A program made the translations under genes and the position numbers. Below the pieces are notes generated by a model. The model made no database searches. It worked only from the letters and a program-made list of their open reading frames with translations, and was not told the origin of the DNA. Shown here in pieces: positions 1-7,627 of a stretch of 26,536 nucleotides of DNA; the first letter of the stretch is position 1, and each line of letters begins with the position of its first letter. Source of the DNA: Bacteroidales bacterium (GTDB lineage Bacteria > Bacteroidota > Bacteroidia > Bacteroidales > CAIWKO01); NCBI GenBank assembly GCA_023228145.1, contig JALOBU010000037.1, positions 1-26,536 of the forward strand, read 5' to 3'.

Positions 1-114
1 TTTTCTGTAAATCGTTTTGCTTTCATATAGCTAATTTAAAATTAAAATTCAATACGAAACGCCTCGCTGGCGCTTCGGCTAAACTCTAATCTCAAATGGC
101 CGACTTTCAGGTAA
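1..114. other. non-coding left edge with GC-rich dyad-like text
   Basis: All three forward frames are broken by stops here, the last at 112-114, directly before the open frame of the propeller gene. The stretch at about 58-80 is more GC-rich than its surroundings and contains a short GCC/GGC dyad, like the repeat text often scattered between genes in Bacteroidota. It contains no start codon for the gene that follows. It may be an insertion, a deletion junction or an assembly join that cut off the 5' end of that gene. The sequence alone cannot tell which. Confidence 0.4.
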
Positions 115-1911
115 GCTTACAGAGGATATGTTTTTGTATCCACAGATGAAAATGTTTTTCGCACAAACAACCAGGGCATTGACTGGGAGCCGGCAGGAAC
201 TGAGCTCAAAGGCAAATATGTTAAAACTATCATAGAATGCAACAATATGCTTTTTGCGGGAACGTATTTGCGTGGTATATACCGCTCCATTGATGACGGT
301 GACACGTGGACTGCAATAAACAACGGAATACCTGCAAAATACATCTACTGGCTGGAAACTGACGGAGCTTATCTTTATGCAGGTACTTATCTGAACGGCA
401 TTTACAGGTCAACGGACATGGGCGATACATGGACCCCTGCCAATAACGGATTTACTCAGACGAGTGTTGGATCAATCATACATTTTGATGGTAAATTATT
501 TGCTTCATCAATTTATGCAGGAGTTTATGTTTCGGCTGACAGCGGAACTACCTGGTCTCAAATGGCAACAAATATTCCAATGGTAAAAGGATTTACACAC
601 ATGAACGGAGTGTTGTATGCCGGTGCTTTTGGTGGAGGTGTATATAAATCTACTAACTCTGGCCAAACCTGGACAACTATAAATACCGGATTGAATGAAA
701 CAGACATATGGGCTATAGGTAATGACGGCTCTGTGCTTTATGCTGGAGTAAGCAACGGAAATATTTATAAAAGCACCAACGAGGGAGTTAACTGGACTTT
801 AAGCAACAGCAGCACCGTTTTTAAAGCAAACATTGGAAGTCTTGCATGTAGTGGCTCAGTACTCATTGCAGGAACGCACGGGGCAGGACTTTATACTTCG
901 AACAACAACGGCGTAACCTGGACAAAGTCAAGCACTATAGGAACTGTCGAGATACGTTCTGTAATTGCAAACAGTCCAATAGCATTTGCCGGTACGGATA
1001 TGCTTGGGGTGTTTAAATCTGTTAATAACGGGATTACATTTCAGGCTTCCAACACAGGACTGACCAGCAGCTGGATTCAGTGTTTTACATTCTGCAACGG
1101 AAAAATATTTGCAGGTAGTGGCGAAGAGGGTATTTTTGTTTCAGCAAACAATGGAAGCAACTGGAATCCCGTCAACACAGGACTTGGTTGCATGAACATA
1201 ACTGCCCTTGCTTCAGATGGAACTTATCTCTTTGCCGGAACTTCAGATTCAGGGATATATTGCAGCAGCAATTTCGGGTCCTCATGGTATCAGGTGAATA
1301 ATGGGTTAGCTGACAACCGGATTACTGCTCTTCAATATTTTAATGGACATGTTCTTGCAGGCACCAGTTCAGAGGGTGTATTTAAATCTTCAGACAACGG
1401 AAATACATGGATTTCTGCTTCTGACGGAATGCCTGCGCAAACTGAAATACGTACACTTCATGCTTGCAATGACACTTTGCTGGCTGGAACAGATTTAGGA
1501 GAAATATATTTCAGTTCTGATTATGGGGAAAGTTGGTTACCTGTCAACGATGGACTTTATGGCTCACCCGTACTTTCTATTAGTAGTTACGATGAAAATT
1601 TATATACAGGTATAAATGGAACAGGGCTGTGGAAACGCCCCTGTGTTGAAATAACAGGTTTGGAAAACCAGGCTGCTCCATCGTATGTTTCGGTTTTCCC
1701 CAATCCTGCTACAAATAGCATTCGTATCGAATCACCTGTAATAATTTCAAAAGTGCATATTGTAAATACTAAAGGGCAAATAGTAAAAAAAATGATTGTG
1801 AATGATTATCATCTTGAAATGAATATTAAAAATTTGATTTCCGGACTCTATACCTTGCAAATTTATTCATCGTCAGAATTACTCACACAGCGGATAATAA
1901 TTTTGAATTAG
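115..1911 (+). CDS. secreted BNR/sortilin-type beta-propeller protein with T9SS sorting domain, 5' end missing
   Basis: The protein is made of about eleven repeats of roughly 41 residues. Each carries an AGT..GIYxSxDxGxTW-type motif, the pattern of BNR/Asp-box and sortilin-like propeller blades. Counted from the ATG at 247, the motifs begin near residues 10, 51, 92, 132 and so on to about 420. The last ~75 residues (about 480-554) start with SVFPNPATNS and form a Por-type C-terminal sorting domain, so the protein is probably exported by the type IX system to the cell surface. There is no signal peptide. The frame is open back to 115 and codes for one more blade (VFVSTDE...GIDW), with no ATG, GTG or TTG between 115 and 246. 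The first in-frame ATG at 247 lies inside the repeat array and has no Shine-Dalgarno sequence. I infer that the real 5' end is lost or displaced. The ligand is unknown, and no sialidase catalytic residues are evident. Confidence 0.8.
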   Translation, partial: AYRGYVFVSTDENVFRTNNQGIDWEPAGTELKGKYVKTIIECNNMLFAGTYLRGIYRSIDDGDTWTAINNGIPAKYIYWLETDGAYLYAGTYLNGIYRSTDMGDTWTPANNGFTQTSVGSIIHFDGKLFASSIYAGVYVSADSGTTWSQMATNIPMVKGFTHMNGVLYAGAFGGGVYKSTNSGQTWTTINTGLNETDIWAIGNDGSVLYAGVSNGNIYKSTNEGVNWTLSNSSTVFKANIGSLACSGSVLIAGTHGAGLYTSNNNGVTWTKSSTIGTVEIRSVIANSPIAFAGTDMLGVFKSVNNGITFQASNTGLTSSWIQCFTFCNGKIFAGSGEEGIFVSANNGSNWNPVNTGLGCMNITALASDGTYLFAGTSDSGIYCSSNFGSSWYQVNNGLADNRITALQYFNGHVLAGTSSEGVFKSSDNGNTWISASDGMPAQTEIRTLHACNDTLLAGTDLGEIYFSSDYGESWLPVNDGLYGSPVLSISSYDENLYTGINGTGLWKRPCVEITGLENQAAPSYVSVFPNPATNSIRIESPVIISKVHIVNTKGQIVKKMIVNDYHLEMNIKNLISGLYTLQIYSSSELLTQRIIILN

Positions 1912-1998
1912 TATTTCAATTACACCCCGATAGAATTGAAAGATATATTAACGAATAAAAGCAACAGTGTTATTATAGAGCAATCTGAATATTAAATC

Positions 1999-2904
1999 AT
2001 GCATATTCCTGAATTCCCTGACAGCAAAAAACTGACACTCAACAACAAAGAAAATATCAGCAACTTTATAAGTAGGTTTCCTCCTTATGCCGACTATAAT
2101 TTTACGGCTATGTTTTGTTACAATATAAATGATACAATTCAGGTTTCATGGCTTAACGGCAATCTTGTAGTTCTTTTTCAGAATATAATCACAGGTGAGT
2201 TATATTTTTCTTTTCTGGGTGAAAACCTAGCAACAGAAACTGCATTCACACTTTTAAATCATTGCAGGCAAGCAGACATAAAAGACAAGTTGTGTTATAT
2301 CCCAGAATGCACAAGAAAACATATCAACGACCAAGGCTTAACTATAACAGAAGACAGAGATAACAATGATTACATACTTTCCACCGGAGCGTTTTCTCTT
2401 TTAAAGGGCAATGCATATAAAGAAAAAAGAAATGCAATCAATAAATTTCACAGAATACACCCTTCACACCACACGGAAATTATAGACCTGGAAAGTGAAA
2501 AAATACAACAGCAGGTAAACACTTTATACCTCAACTGGATAGAAAACAAAAAAGCCGGCAGTAACGAAACAGAATATGAATATAAGGCTTTCACACGCCT
2601 GATGGAAAACAGCAGGCATTTTAATGTTACCGCTTTGGGGATTTATGTTGATGACAAGCTCGCTGCTTTCAATATTTTTGAAATACTCGATAATGCTTAT
2701 GCCATCTGCCATTTTGGAAAATACGATATTTCCGTAACAGGTGTGTTCACTTTCTTGCTGAAAGAAACGACGGCATTTCTTCAAGACAATCATGTTGAAT
2801 TTCTCAATTTTGAACAGGACCTTGGCATAGCTGGGCTTAGAGAATCAAAACTTCAACTGCGGCCTGTTGATTTTCTGAAAAAATATATTATCAATAAAAA
2901 ATAG
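1999..2904 (+). CDS. DUF2156/LPG_synthase_C-like (GNAT-fold) protein
   Basis: This is a soluble 301-residue protein with no signal peptide or membrane segment. The centre (about 133-152) reads FSLLKGNAYKEKRNAINKF, matching the conserved Lys/Arg-rich segment of DUF2156, the C-terminal domain of phosphatidylglycerol lysyltransferases (MprF-like). The rest (ALGIYVDDKLAAF, then FLNFEQDLGIAGLRESK) fits the double-GNAT fold of that family. Family members transfer aminoacyl groups from aminoacyl-tRNA to lipids or other acceptors. This one has no flippase domain, so the substrate is open. It starts at an ATG 87 nt after the propeller gene and ends 37 nt before aqpZ, which seems to have its own promoter. 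A FemAB/GNAT relative acting on another acceptor is an alternative. Confidence 0.7.
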   Translation: MHIPEFPDSKKLTLNNKENISNFISRFPPYADYNFTAMFCYNINDTIQVSWLNGNLVVLFQNIITGELYFSFLGENLATETAFTLLNHCRQADIKDKLCYIPECTRKHINDQGLTITEDRDNNDYILSTGAFSLLKGNAYKEKRNAINKFHRIHPSHHTEIIDLESEKIQQQVNTLYLNWIENKKAGSNETEYEYKAFTRLMENSRHFNVTALGIYVDDKLAAFNIFEILDNAYAICHFGKYDISVTGVFTFLLKETTAFLQDNHVEFLNFEQDLGIAGLRESKLQLRPVDFLKKYIINKK

Positions 2905-2907
2905 AAG

Positions 2908-2936
2908 TAACTTTGAGGGTATAATTAAAAAAGGAG
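2908..2936 (+). promoter_or_regulatory. aqpZ -7 box and strong Shine-Dalgarno
   Basis: TAACTTTG at 2908-2915 matches the Bacteroidota -7 consensus TAnnTTTG, and AAGGAG at 2931-2936 sits 5 nt before the aqpZ ATG. Strong Shine-Dalgarno sequences are rare among genes in this window, which suggests efficient translation. No TTG -33 box is visible at the expected distance, so the promoter call is tentative. Confidence 0.45.
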
Positions 2937-2941
2937 TCATT

Positions 2942-3628
2942 ATGAAAAAATTAGTTGCAGAATTTATCGGAACCCTATGGCTGGTTTTGGGAGGTTGCGG
3001 AAGCGCAGTATTAGCCGCTGCATATCCTGAATTAGGTATAGGTTTTACCGGCGTAGCTATTGCTTTCGGCTTAACCGTGCTGACAATGGCTTACGCGATA
3101 GGCCACATATCCGGCTGTCATCTGAATCCGGCAGTATCCATAGGTTTATGGATAGGCGGACGCTTTAAAGGAAAAGATTTACTGCCGTATATCGGTGTGC
3201 AAATACTTGGTGCCATCGTCGGAGCAGGAATATTGTACCTGATAGCTAGCGGAAAATCCGGCTTTGAAATCGGAAATTTTGCTGCTAACGGCTATGGCGA
3301 ACACTCGCCAGGTCAATATGACATGATTGCAGCATTGCTGACAGAAATTGTGATGACTTTTATGTTCCTGATAATTATTTTGGGAGCAACGCATTCAAAA
3401 GCCCCGAAAAATTTTGCCGGTATCGCAATCGGTTTAGGCCTGACACTCATTCACCTTATTAGCATTCCTGTTACCAACACATCAGTAAACCCGGCAAGAA
3501 GTATCAGCCAGGCGATATTTGTTGGAGGCTGGGCGCTTGAACAACTTTGGTTGTTTATTGTTGCACCCATCGTTGGTGCCATCCTCGCAGGGATTGTTTA
3601 CAGAATGATTTCCCCAGACAAGGAGTAA
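2942..3628 (+). CDS. aqpZ: aquaporin Z (MIP-family water channel)
   Basis: The 228-residue inner-membrane protein has six hydrophobic segments and the two half-helix NPA motifs of the MIP family: HLNPAVS (NPA 62-64) and SVNPARS (NPA 183-185). The residues lining the selectivity filter of E. coli AqpZ are all present at equivalent places: Phe42, His171, Thr180 and Arg186. This favours a water-selective channel over a glycerol facilitator. The length is normal for AqpZ. The ATG at 2942 is supported by an AAGGAG 5 nt upstream. It probably handles rapid water movement during osmotic change. It appears monocistronic: a -7 box lies just after the previous stop, and 222 nt of non-coding sequence follow. 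Confidence 0.95.
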   Translation: MKKLVAEFIGTLWLVLGGCGSAVLAAAYPELGIGFTGVAIAFGLTVLTMAYAIGHISGCHLNPAVSIGLWIGGRFKGKDLLPYIGVQILGAIVGAGILYLIASGKSGFEIGNFAANGYGEHSPGQYDMIAALLTEIVMTFMFLIIILGATHSKAPKNFAGIAIGLGLTLIHLISIPVTNTSVNPARSISQAIFVGGWALEQLWLFIVAPIVGAILAGIVYRMISPDKE

Positions 3629-3762
3629 CAATATTGGGAAACAGATTGGATATCTTTTCTTGCATCATCGAACACGCTGAGGTATCACGGAAATTATTAT
3701 TAACCGCTTGTGCTATTAAATTATGAAGTCTCACTATTTCATATCTTTACAAGATACTGACG

Positions 3763-3792
3763 GTTCAGATTTCGACTTCGCTCAATCTGAAC
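3763..3792. repeat. intergenic hairpin
   Basis: A perfect 9-bp inverted repeat, GTTCAGATT (3763-3771) and AATCTGAAC (3784-3792), encloses a 12-nt loop. No T-run follows, so it is not a clear intrinsic terminator. It lies alone in the 222-nt gap between aqpZ and the DUF1579-like gene. The loop text (gacttcgctc) resembles short intergenic dyads common in Bacteroidota, so this may be one copy of a dispersed repeat. Confidence 0.55.
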
Positions 3793-3850
3793 GTAAGATA
3801 GTTATGTTATCAACAGCACAACGGGTTATTATTAATAAATACTCACAGAG

Positions 3851-4270
3851 ATGATGAAGGAATTTTCTTTTTTTCTCGGACAATGGGATCTTGATTATAA
3901 AATTCCTAAAAGCAGCTTCAGCGAAGCCGGGACAGACAAAGGCACAGGGACTTTCAGCAGCATGTTAAATAACAACTTTATACTTTTTGAATATTCCACT
4001 GCATCGGGCAGCGAAGCCAAAGGCATTTTTGCCCGGGACAGCAAAGCCGGGATATACAGGTATTGGTGGTTCGAAAATTCAGGGAACTATTTAAGCGCCA
4101 GCTGTAATTTTATAAATAATGACACATTGATGATGCATTGGCAGGATTCCCTTCTGGTGCAGACTTTCAAAAAATGCGGGAATGAAAAAATTATACTAAC
4201 CATGCAGCAACCTTCATCACAGGGAAACTATGAAACCATTATGGAAGTTGTTATGACAAAAAAACATTAA
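3851..4270 (+). CDS. DUF1579-like small protein
   Basis: This is a cytosolic-looking 139-residue protein with no signal peptide. The N-terminal FFLGQWDLDY, followed by alternating beta-rich segments with aromatic residues (GIYRYWWFENSG, LMMHWQDSLL), resembles the DUF1579/lipocalin-like beta-barrel family, whose members open with an FLxGxW motif. No catalytic residues are known for that family. The gene ends 5 nt before the methyltransferase start, so the two are probably cotranscribed and may work on the same small molecule, which is inference only. ATG at 3851 is used; an adjacent ATG at 3854 is possible. Confidence that it is a gene is high, and the family call is moderate. Confidence 0.65.
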   Translation: MMKEFSFFLGQWDLDYKIPKSSFSEAGTDKGTGTFSSMLNNNFILFEYSTASGSEAKGIFARDSKAGIYRYWWFENSGNYLSASCNFINNDTLMMHWQDSLLVQTFKKCGNEKIILTMQQPSSQGNYETIMEVVMTKKH

Positions 4271-4275
4271 AAACG

Positions 4276-5043
4276 ATGAGTAAAAAACAATGGTATGAAA
4301 CACTTTTTGAAAACTATGCTGATAGTTATGAAAAAGAGGTCTTTACACAAGGGACTTTAGGAGAATGTGATTTTATTGAAAAAGAACTCAACTATAACAA
4401 AACACTAAAAATACTGGATGTGGGCTGCGGAACAGGAAGGCATGCCATAGAACTGACAAAAAGAGGTTACAACATCACAGGAATTGATTTGTCAGGAACG
4501 CTCCTTGCCAAAGCAAGAGAAAAAGCCATGAAAGAAAAGCTTATAATTAATTTTCAACAGCACGATGCAAGGAACCTTCCTTTCAATGGGGAATTTGACG
4601 CCGCCATCATGCTCTGTGAAGGCGGGTTTCCGCTGATGGAAACCGATGAAATGAATTTTGAAATATTAAAAAATGTAACAAAGTCATTAAAAAGCAGCGG
4701 AAAATTTATTTTCACCACACTGAACGGGCTGTTTCCTCTTTATCATTCTGTTGAAAAGTTCTGTAATGCTGCAACAGAAGACGGCAATGCCACATACCGC
4801 AGCAATACCTTCGACCTGATAACATTCCGCGACCACAATCTGACTGAAATTACCGATGATTCAGGAAATAAAAAAGTGCTGGATTGTAATGAAAGGTATT
4901 ATGTCCCAAGCGAAATAACATGGCTTTTACACACTCTTGGCTATAAAAAAACAGAAATATTCGGTGCTCAACTTGGGGCCTTTTCACGAAATGACAAACT
5001 GAGTACCGAGGATTTTGAGATGCTCGTTATTGCAGAAAAATGA
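4276..5043 (+). CDS. class I SAM-dependent methyltransferase
   Basis: The 255-residue protein has a Rossmann-type methyltransferase core. Motif I (LDVGCGTGRHA, residues 48-58) binds S-adenosylmethionine. The acidic residue ending strand beta-2 is in GIDLS (about 69-73). A post-I region (QHDARNLPF) and motif IV (AAIMLCEGGF) follow. The fold and length fit the Methyltransf_25/UbiE-like group. The substrate cannot be read from sequence, since the lid region (about 150-215) is variable. It follows the DUF1579-like gene at 5 nt and converges with the TMTC-like gene, whose end lies 25 nt downstream. No terminator is visible between the two converging genes. Confidence 0.85.
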   Translation: MSKKQWYETLFENYADSYEKEVFTQGTLGECDFIEKELNYNKTLKILDVGCGTGRHAIELTKRGYNITGIDLSGTLLAKAREKAMKEKLIINFQQHDARNLPFNGEFDAAIMLCEGGFPLMETDEMNFEILKNVTKSLKSSGKFIFTTLNGLFPLYHSVEKFCNAATEDGNATYRSNTFDLITFRDHNLTEITDDSGNKKVLDCNERYYVPSEITWLLHTLGYKKTEIFGAQLGAFSRNDKLSTEDFEMLVIAEK

Positions 5044-5068
5044 GTTATTGATAAAGTCTGTCTTCTAT

Positions 5069-7213
5069 TTATCTGTTAGCGACAGGCCATTTCATAATAA
5101 TAGCTTCCAGTTTCATGAAGTATGCCCTGTCGAGGGGGTAGCCCATCTTGCCCGCGGTATTGATATCTTCCCATGCCTGGGTATAATTACCTTTTTCAAA
5201 ATAGGCTACCGAACGGTTCACGTAGGCGGCTGCATCGTTCGGATTCATGTTTATGGCGGTGCAGTAATCGGCAATAGCATCATCCGTCTGTTTCAGGTTG
5301 TATTTAACAAGTCCGCGCCAGGAATACATTTCGGGCTTTTTTGAGTTCAGGCTGATGGCTTTATCCAGCTTTGTCAAGGCCTCGGTAAAGTTACTCTTTT
5401 TGTAATATGCCAGCCCGAGCCAATAATAGGTTTCATCATCATCTGGAAGTTTTTTCAGACAGGTCTCAAAATCGTTTATTGCTTCCTCGTGCCTGCCCAA
5501 ATTTAACAAAGCGGTACCGCGTTTCATAAACCCTTTTCCGTCTTCAGGTTTCAGCTTCAGGTATTTTTCGTAATAAGACAGCGATTCCTCAAAACGGCCT
5601 AGGGCGCTCAACGAATTTGCTTTTCCAAACAGCCCGTCAATATTGTCAGGGTTATATTTTAATGCATGAGAAAAGTCTCTCACGGCTTCCTCATGCTTGC
5701 CCAGGTTATTATTTACTACACCTCGGTTACTCCATGCCTGATAATAAGTAGAGTCAAGTTGTATGGCAGTATTGAACTCTTTCATAGCCTTTTCATGATT
5801 CTTTTCCCAATGGTAATATAGATATCCAAGGTTATTATAAGCAAAAGGCAGGTGTGGATATACTTTTGTAAGGTCACGCATGAGCACTTCGCCGTTTTTC
5901 CATTTGCCGATGCGCTGCCAGGTCAGCACCGAGAAGAAGATAATTAAAGCAGCAGCAAGAATGTGAAGTAAAGGCGTAAGACGTTTTAGCTTTTCTGATT
6001 TGTTGTTCATTAAGTTATCATACAGAATTCCCACTATAAAAAATAAGCCTATGTATGGAACATAACTGTATCGCTCGGCCATGGCAGCACCTCCTACAGG
6101 AACAATCTGCAACACCAGTATAATGTTTGAAAAGAAAAATAGAAAACCAAAAATATAATGCCTCATTATTTTTTTGTTTCTTAATGAGCGTATAAAAAAC
6201 GTTACAAAGGCGATTACAAACAAAATGATAACTGCCATCGCAATAAAATATATCACAGGAAAGATGCCGTCAATACGGCTTGGGTAAGGATACATAGCCG
6301 CCAGGTGAACAGGTACAAATAACTTCCAGAAATATGTAAGTGTGGAATGACAAACAATAAGCAATCGCTCAAACATAGTAAACATCGGTGTCAGGTCCTG
6401 AATAGCCCCTTTTTCTCCCTGTGAATAAACAGCAATAAGGCCGAAAGTTAATGACAATACAAGAAATGGTACCTTCTCAAGAATTAACTTTAAGTTCAGT
6501 TTCCTGCGCAAATAATAATCCAGAACAAACATTACAATAGGAAGTATCGTTGCTGCCGATTTGGAAAGCAATGACAAAAAGAAAAACAAAAATGCAAGCA
6601 GGTAGTGTCTTCGTTTGTTATCTTTTTTCGTGAAAAAATAATAGTATTGTATTAACGAGAGCATAAAGAAGAAAGCGTAAAGCACATCCTTACGTTCTGA
6701 TATCCATGCCACGGATTCAACATGCATGGGGTGTATGCCAAAAAGTAATGCAACAAAAGCTGCCACTTCTATCCTTTTTGAAATCAGTTTGATGAACACA
6801 AAAACCAGAATGACATTGAACAGGTGAAAAAGTAAGTTATGGATGTGATACAACAGGGCCTTTTCTCCTACCATAGCATATTCCACAGCATAGAAGAAGG
6901 TGGTAAGCGGATGGTAATTTCCCTTGTAAAAAGTGGTAGGATTAAAAATTGTTTTAAAGTTTTCCCATGAAAGTTCATGAACCAGTTTGTGCTCATGGAT
7001 ATACCCTCCGTCGTCCCAGTTGAAAATAAAATCATTCTTCAACGATGGAATATAAACAATAAGTGTAAAAATAACTGCAAGAGCTGCCAGCAGAATTTCT
7101 TTTTTACGATTGGCAGGAAATTTAAAAGCAGCAGTATTGCTTTGTGAAACAATATTATGTTGCAAGTTTGATTTCTGATGAGTTTTCTGATACTTTTTAT
7201 TCTTCTTACCCAT
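5069..7213 (-). CDS. TMTC-like GT-C membrane glycosyltransferase with TPR repeats
   Basis: The 714-residue protein has a charged N-terminus, about ten membrane segments (about residues 37-430) and a soluble C-terminal half with about seven TPRs (about 455-695; e.g. AYNNLGYLYY, AWSNRGVVNNNLGK, MYSWRGLVKYNLKQ). The first external loop carries NWDDGGYI, with the Asp pair at 67-68, the usual metal or lipid-phosphosugar site of GT-C enzymes. HPMHVESVAWISERKDVLY is the hallmark segment of the DUF1736/TMTC family. Eukaryotic TMTCs are O-mannosyltransferases; bacterial relatives are presumed to transfer sugar from a polyprenyl-phosphate donor to a protein held by the TPRs. It stands alone on the minus strand. 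Bacteroidota O-glycosylate many exported proteins, so the T9SS cargo nearby could be clients, but this is inference. Confidence 0.85.
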   Translation of the reverse strand: MGKKNKKYQKTHQKSNLQHNIVSQSNTAAFKFPANRKKEILLAALAVIFTLIVYIPSLKNDFIFNWDDGGYIHEHKLVHELSWENFKTIFNPTTFYKGNYHPLTTFFYAVEYAMVGEKALLYHIHNLLFHLFNVILVFVFIKLISKRIEVAAFVALLFGIHPMHVESVAWISERKDVLYAFFFMLSLIQYYYFFTKKDNKRRHYLLAFLFFFLSLLSKSAATILPIVMFVLDYYLRRKLNLKLILEKVPFLVLSLTFGLIAVYSQGEKGAIQDLTPMFTMFERLLIVCHSTLTYFWKLFVPVHLAAMYPYPSRIDGIFPVIYFIAMAVIILFVIAFVTFFIRSLRNKKIMRHYIFGFLFFFSNIILVLQIVPVGGAAMAERYSYVPYIGLFFIVGILYDNLMNNKSEKLKRLTPLLHILAAALIIFFSVLTWQRIGKWKNGEVLMRDLTKVYPHLPFAYNNLGYLYYHWEKNHEKAMKEFNTAIQLDSTYYQAWSNRGVVNNNLGKHEEAVRDFSHALKYNPDNIDGLFGKANSLSALGRFEESLSYYEKYLKLKPEDGKGFMKRGTALLNLGRHEEAINDFETCLKKLPDDDETYYWLGLAYYKKSNFTEALTKLDKAISLNSKKPEMYSWRGLVKYNLKQTDDAIADYCTAINMNPNDAAAYVNRSVAYFEKGNYTQAWEDINTAGKMGYPLDRAYFMKLEAIIMKWPVANR

Positions 7214-7627
7214 TCGGTTTGTTCAAATTTGTTTTAGAAATGAATTCCGGTTTTAAAACATAGAGCAAAATAAATAATTTTATCATTATTGTGCGATATA
7301 AATGTATTTCGTCCTAACAGAACTTAATAATCTTTGTATAAATAATTATCTACCAATATTCAATCCCTATGGGGTTATCCCGTTAGGGACAAAAGATTGG
7401 TAGAAACTAAAAAAAAACATACCCCAAATAAGTTCCATAGGAACGTTATATTACAAGGCATTGCGTATTTATAAAATATTTTATTGTAGAGCAGTGTAAT
7501 TTTATATATAAGTAATGAATTAGCAAAAGTGTTATTAAAATATTCATAATTATAATGCAAAATTCTTCATACAGTATGTGGGATTATATTATCGTTTTTT
7601 TTTGTAAATTAGCAAAAAATAGCTGCA
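7214..7627. other. 414-nt divergent intergenic region
   Basis: This gap separates two divergent genes, the TMTC-like gene (minus) and recQ (plus), so it should hold both promoters. It is very AT-rich. The only clear structure is the double-hairpin element at 7351-7444. A partial -7-like box (AATCTTTG, 7329-7336) points toward recQ but would give a leader of about 285 nt. A minus-strand 61-codon frame at 7375-7560 overlaps the hairpin element and shows no family resemblance, so I do not call it a gene. Confidence 0.6.
7351..7444. repeat. REP-like element with two stem-loops
   Basis: The first structure is a nested inverted repeat: TACCAAT (7351-7357) pairs with ATTGGTA (7396-7402), and inside it TCCCTA (7364-7369) pairs with TAGGGA (7384-7389). 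A second hairpin follows: GTTCC (7432-7436), loop ATA, GGAAC (7440-7444). The segments CCCGTTAGGGAC..ATTGGTAGAAA and AGTTCCATAGGAACG resemble a family of short dispersed palindromes that I recall as frequent between genes in Bacteroidota. Copy number cannot be seen from one window. No transposase is nearby, so it would be a non-autonomous copy. It could also act as an mRNA structure in the recQ leader. Confidence 0.55.

Noticed and set aside
5015..5344. 109-codon plus-strand frame overlapping the end of the methyltransferase and the TMTC-like gene
   Set aside because: Most of it lies antisense to the TPR region; its protein has no family resemblance and it overlaps two well-supported genes.
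7375..7560. 61-codon minus-strand frame in the TMTC-recQ gap
   Set aside because: It overlaps the double-hairpin element, has skewed composition (many Tyr, Asn, Phe from AT-rich DNA), no Shine-Dalgarno sequence and no recognisable family.
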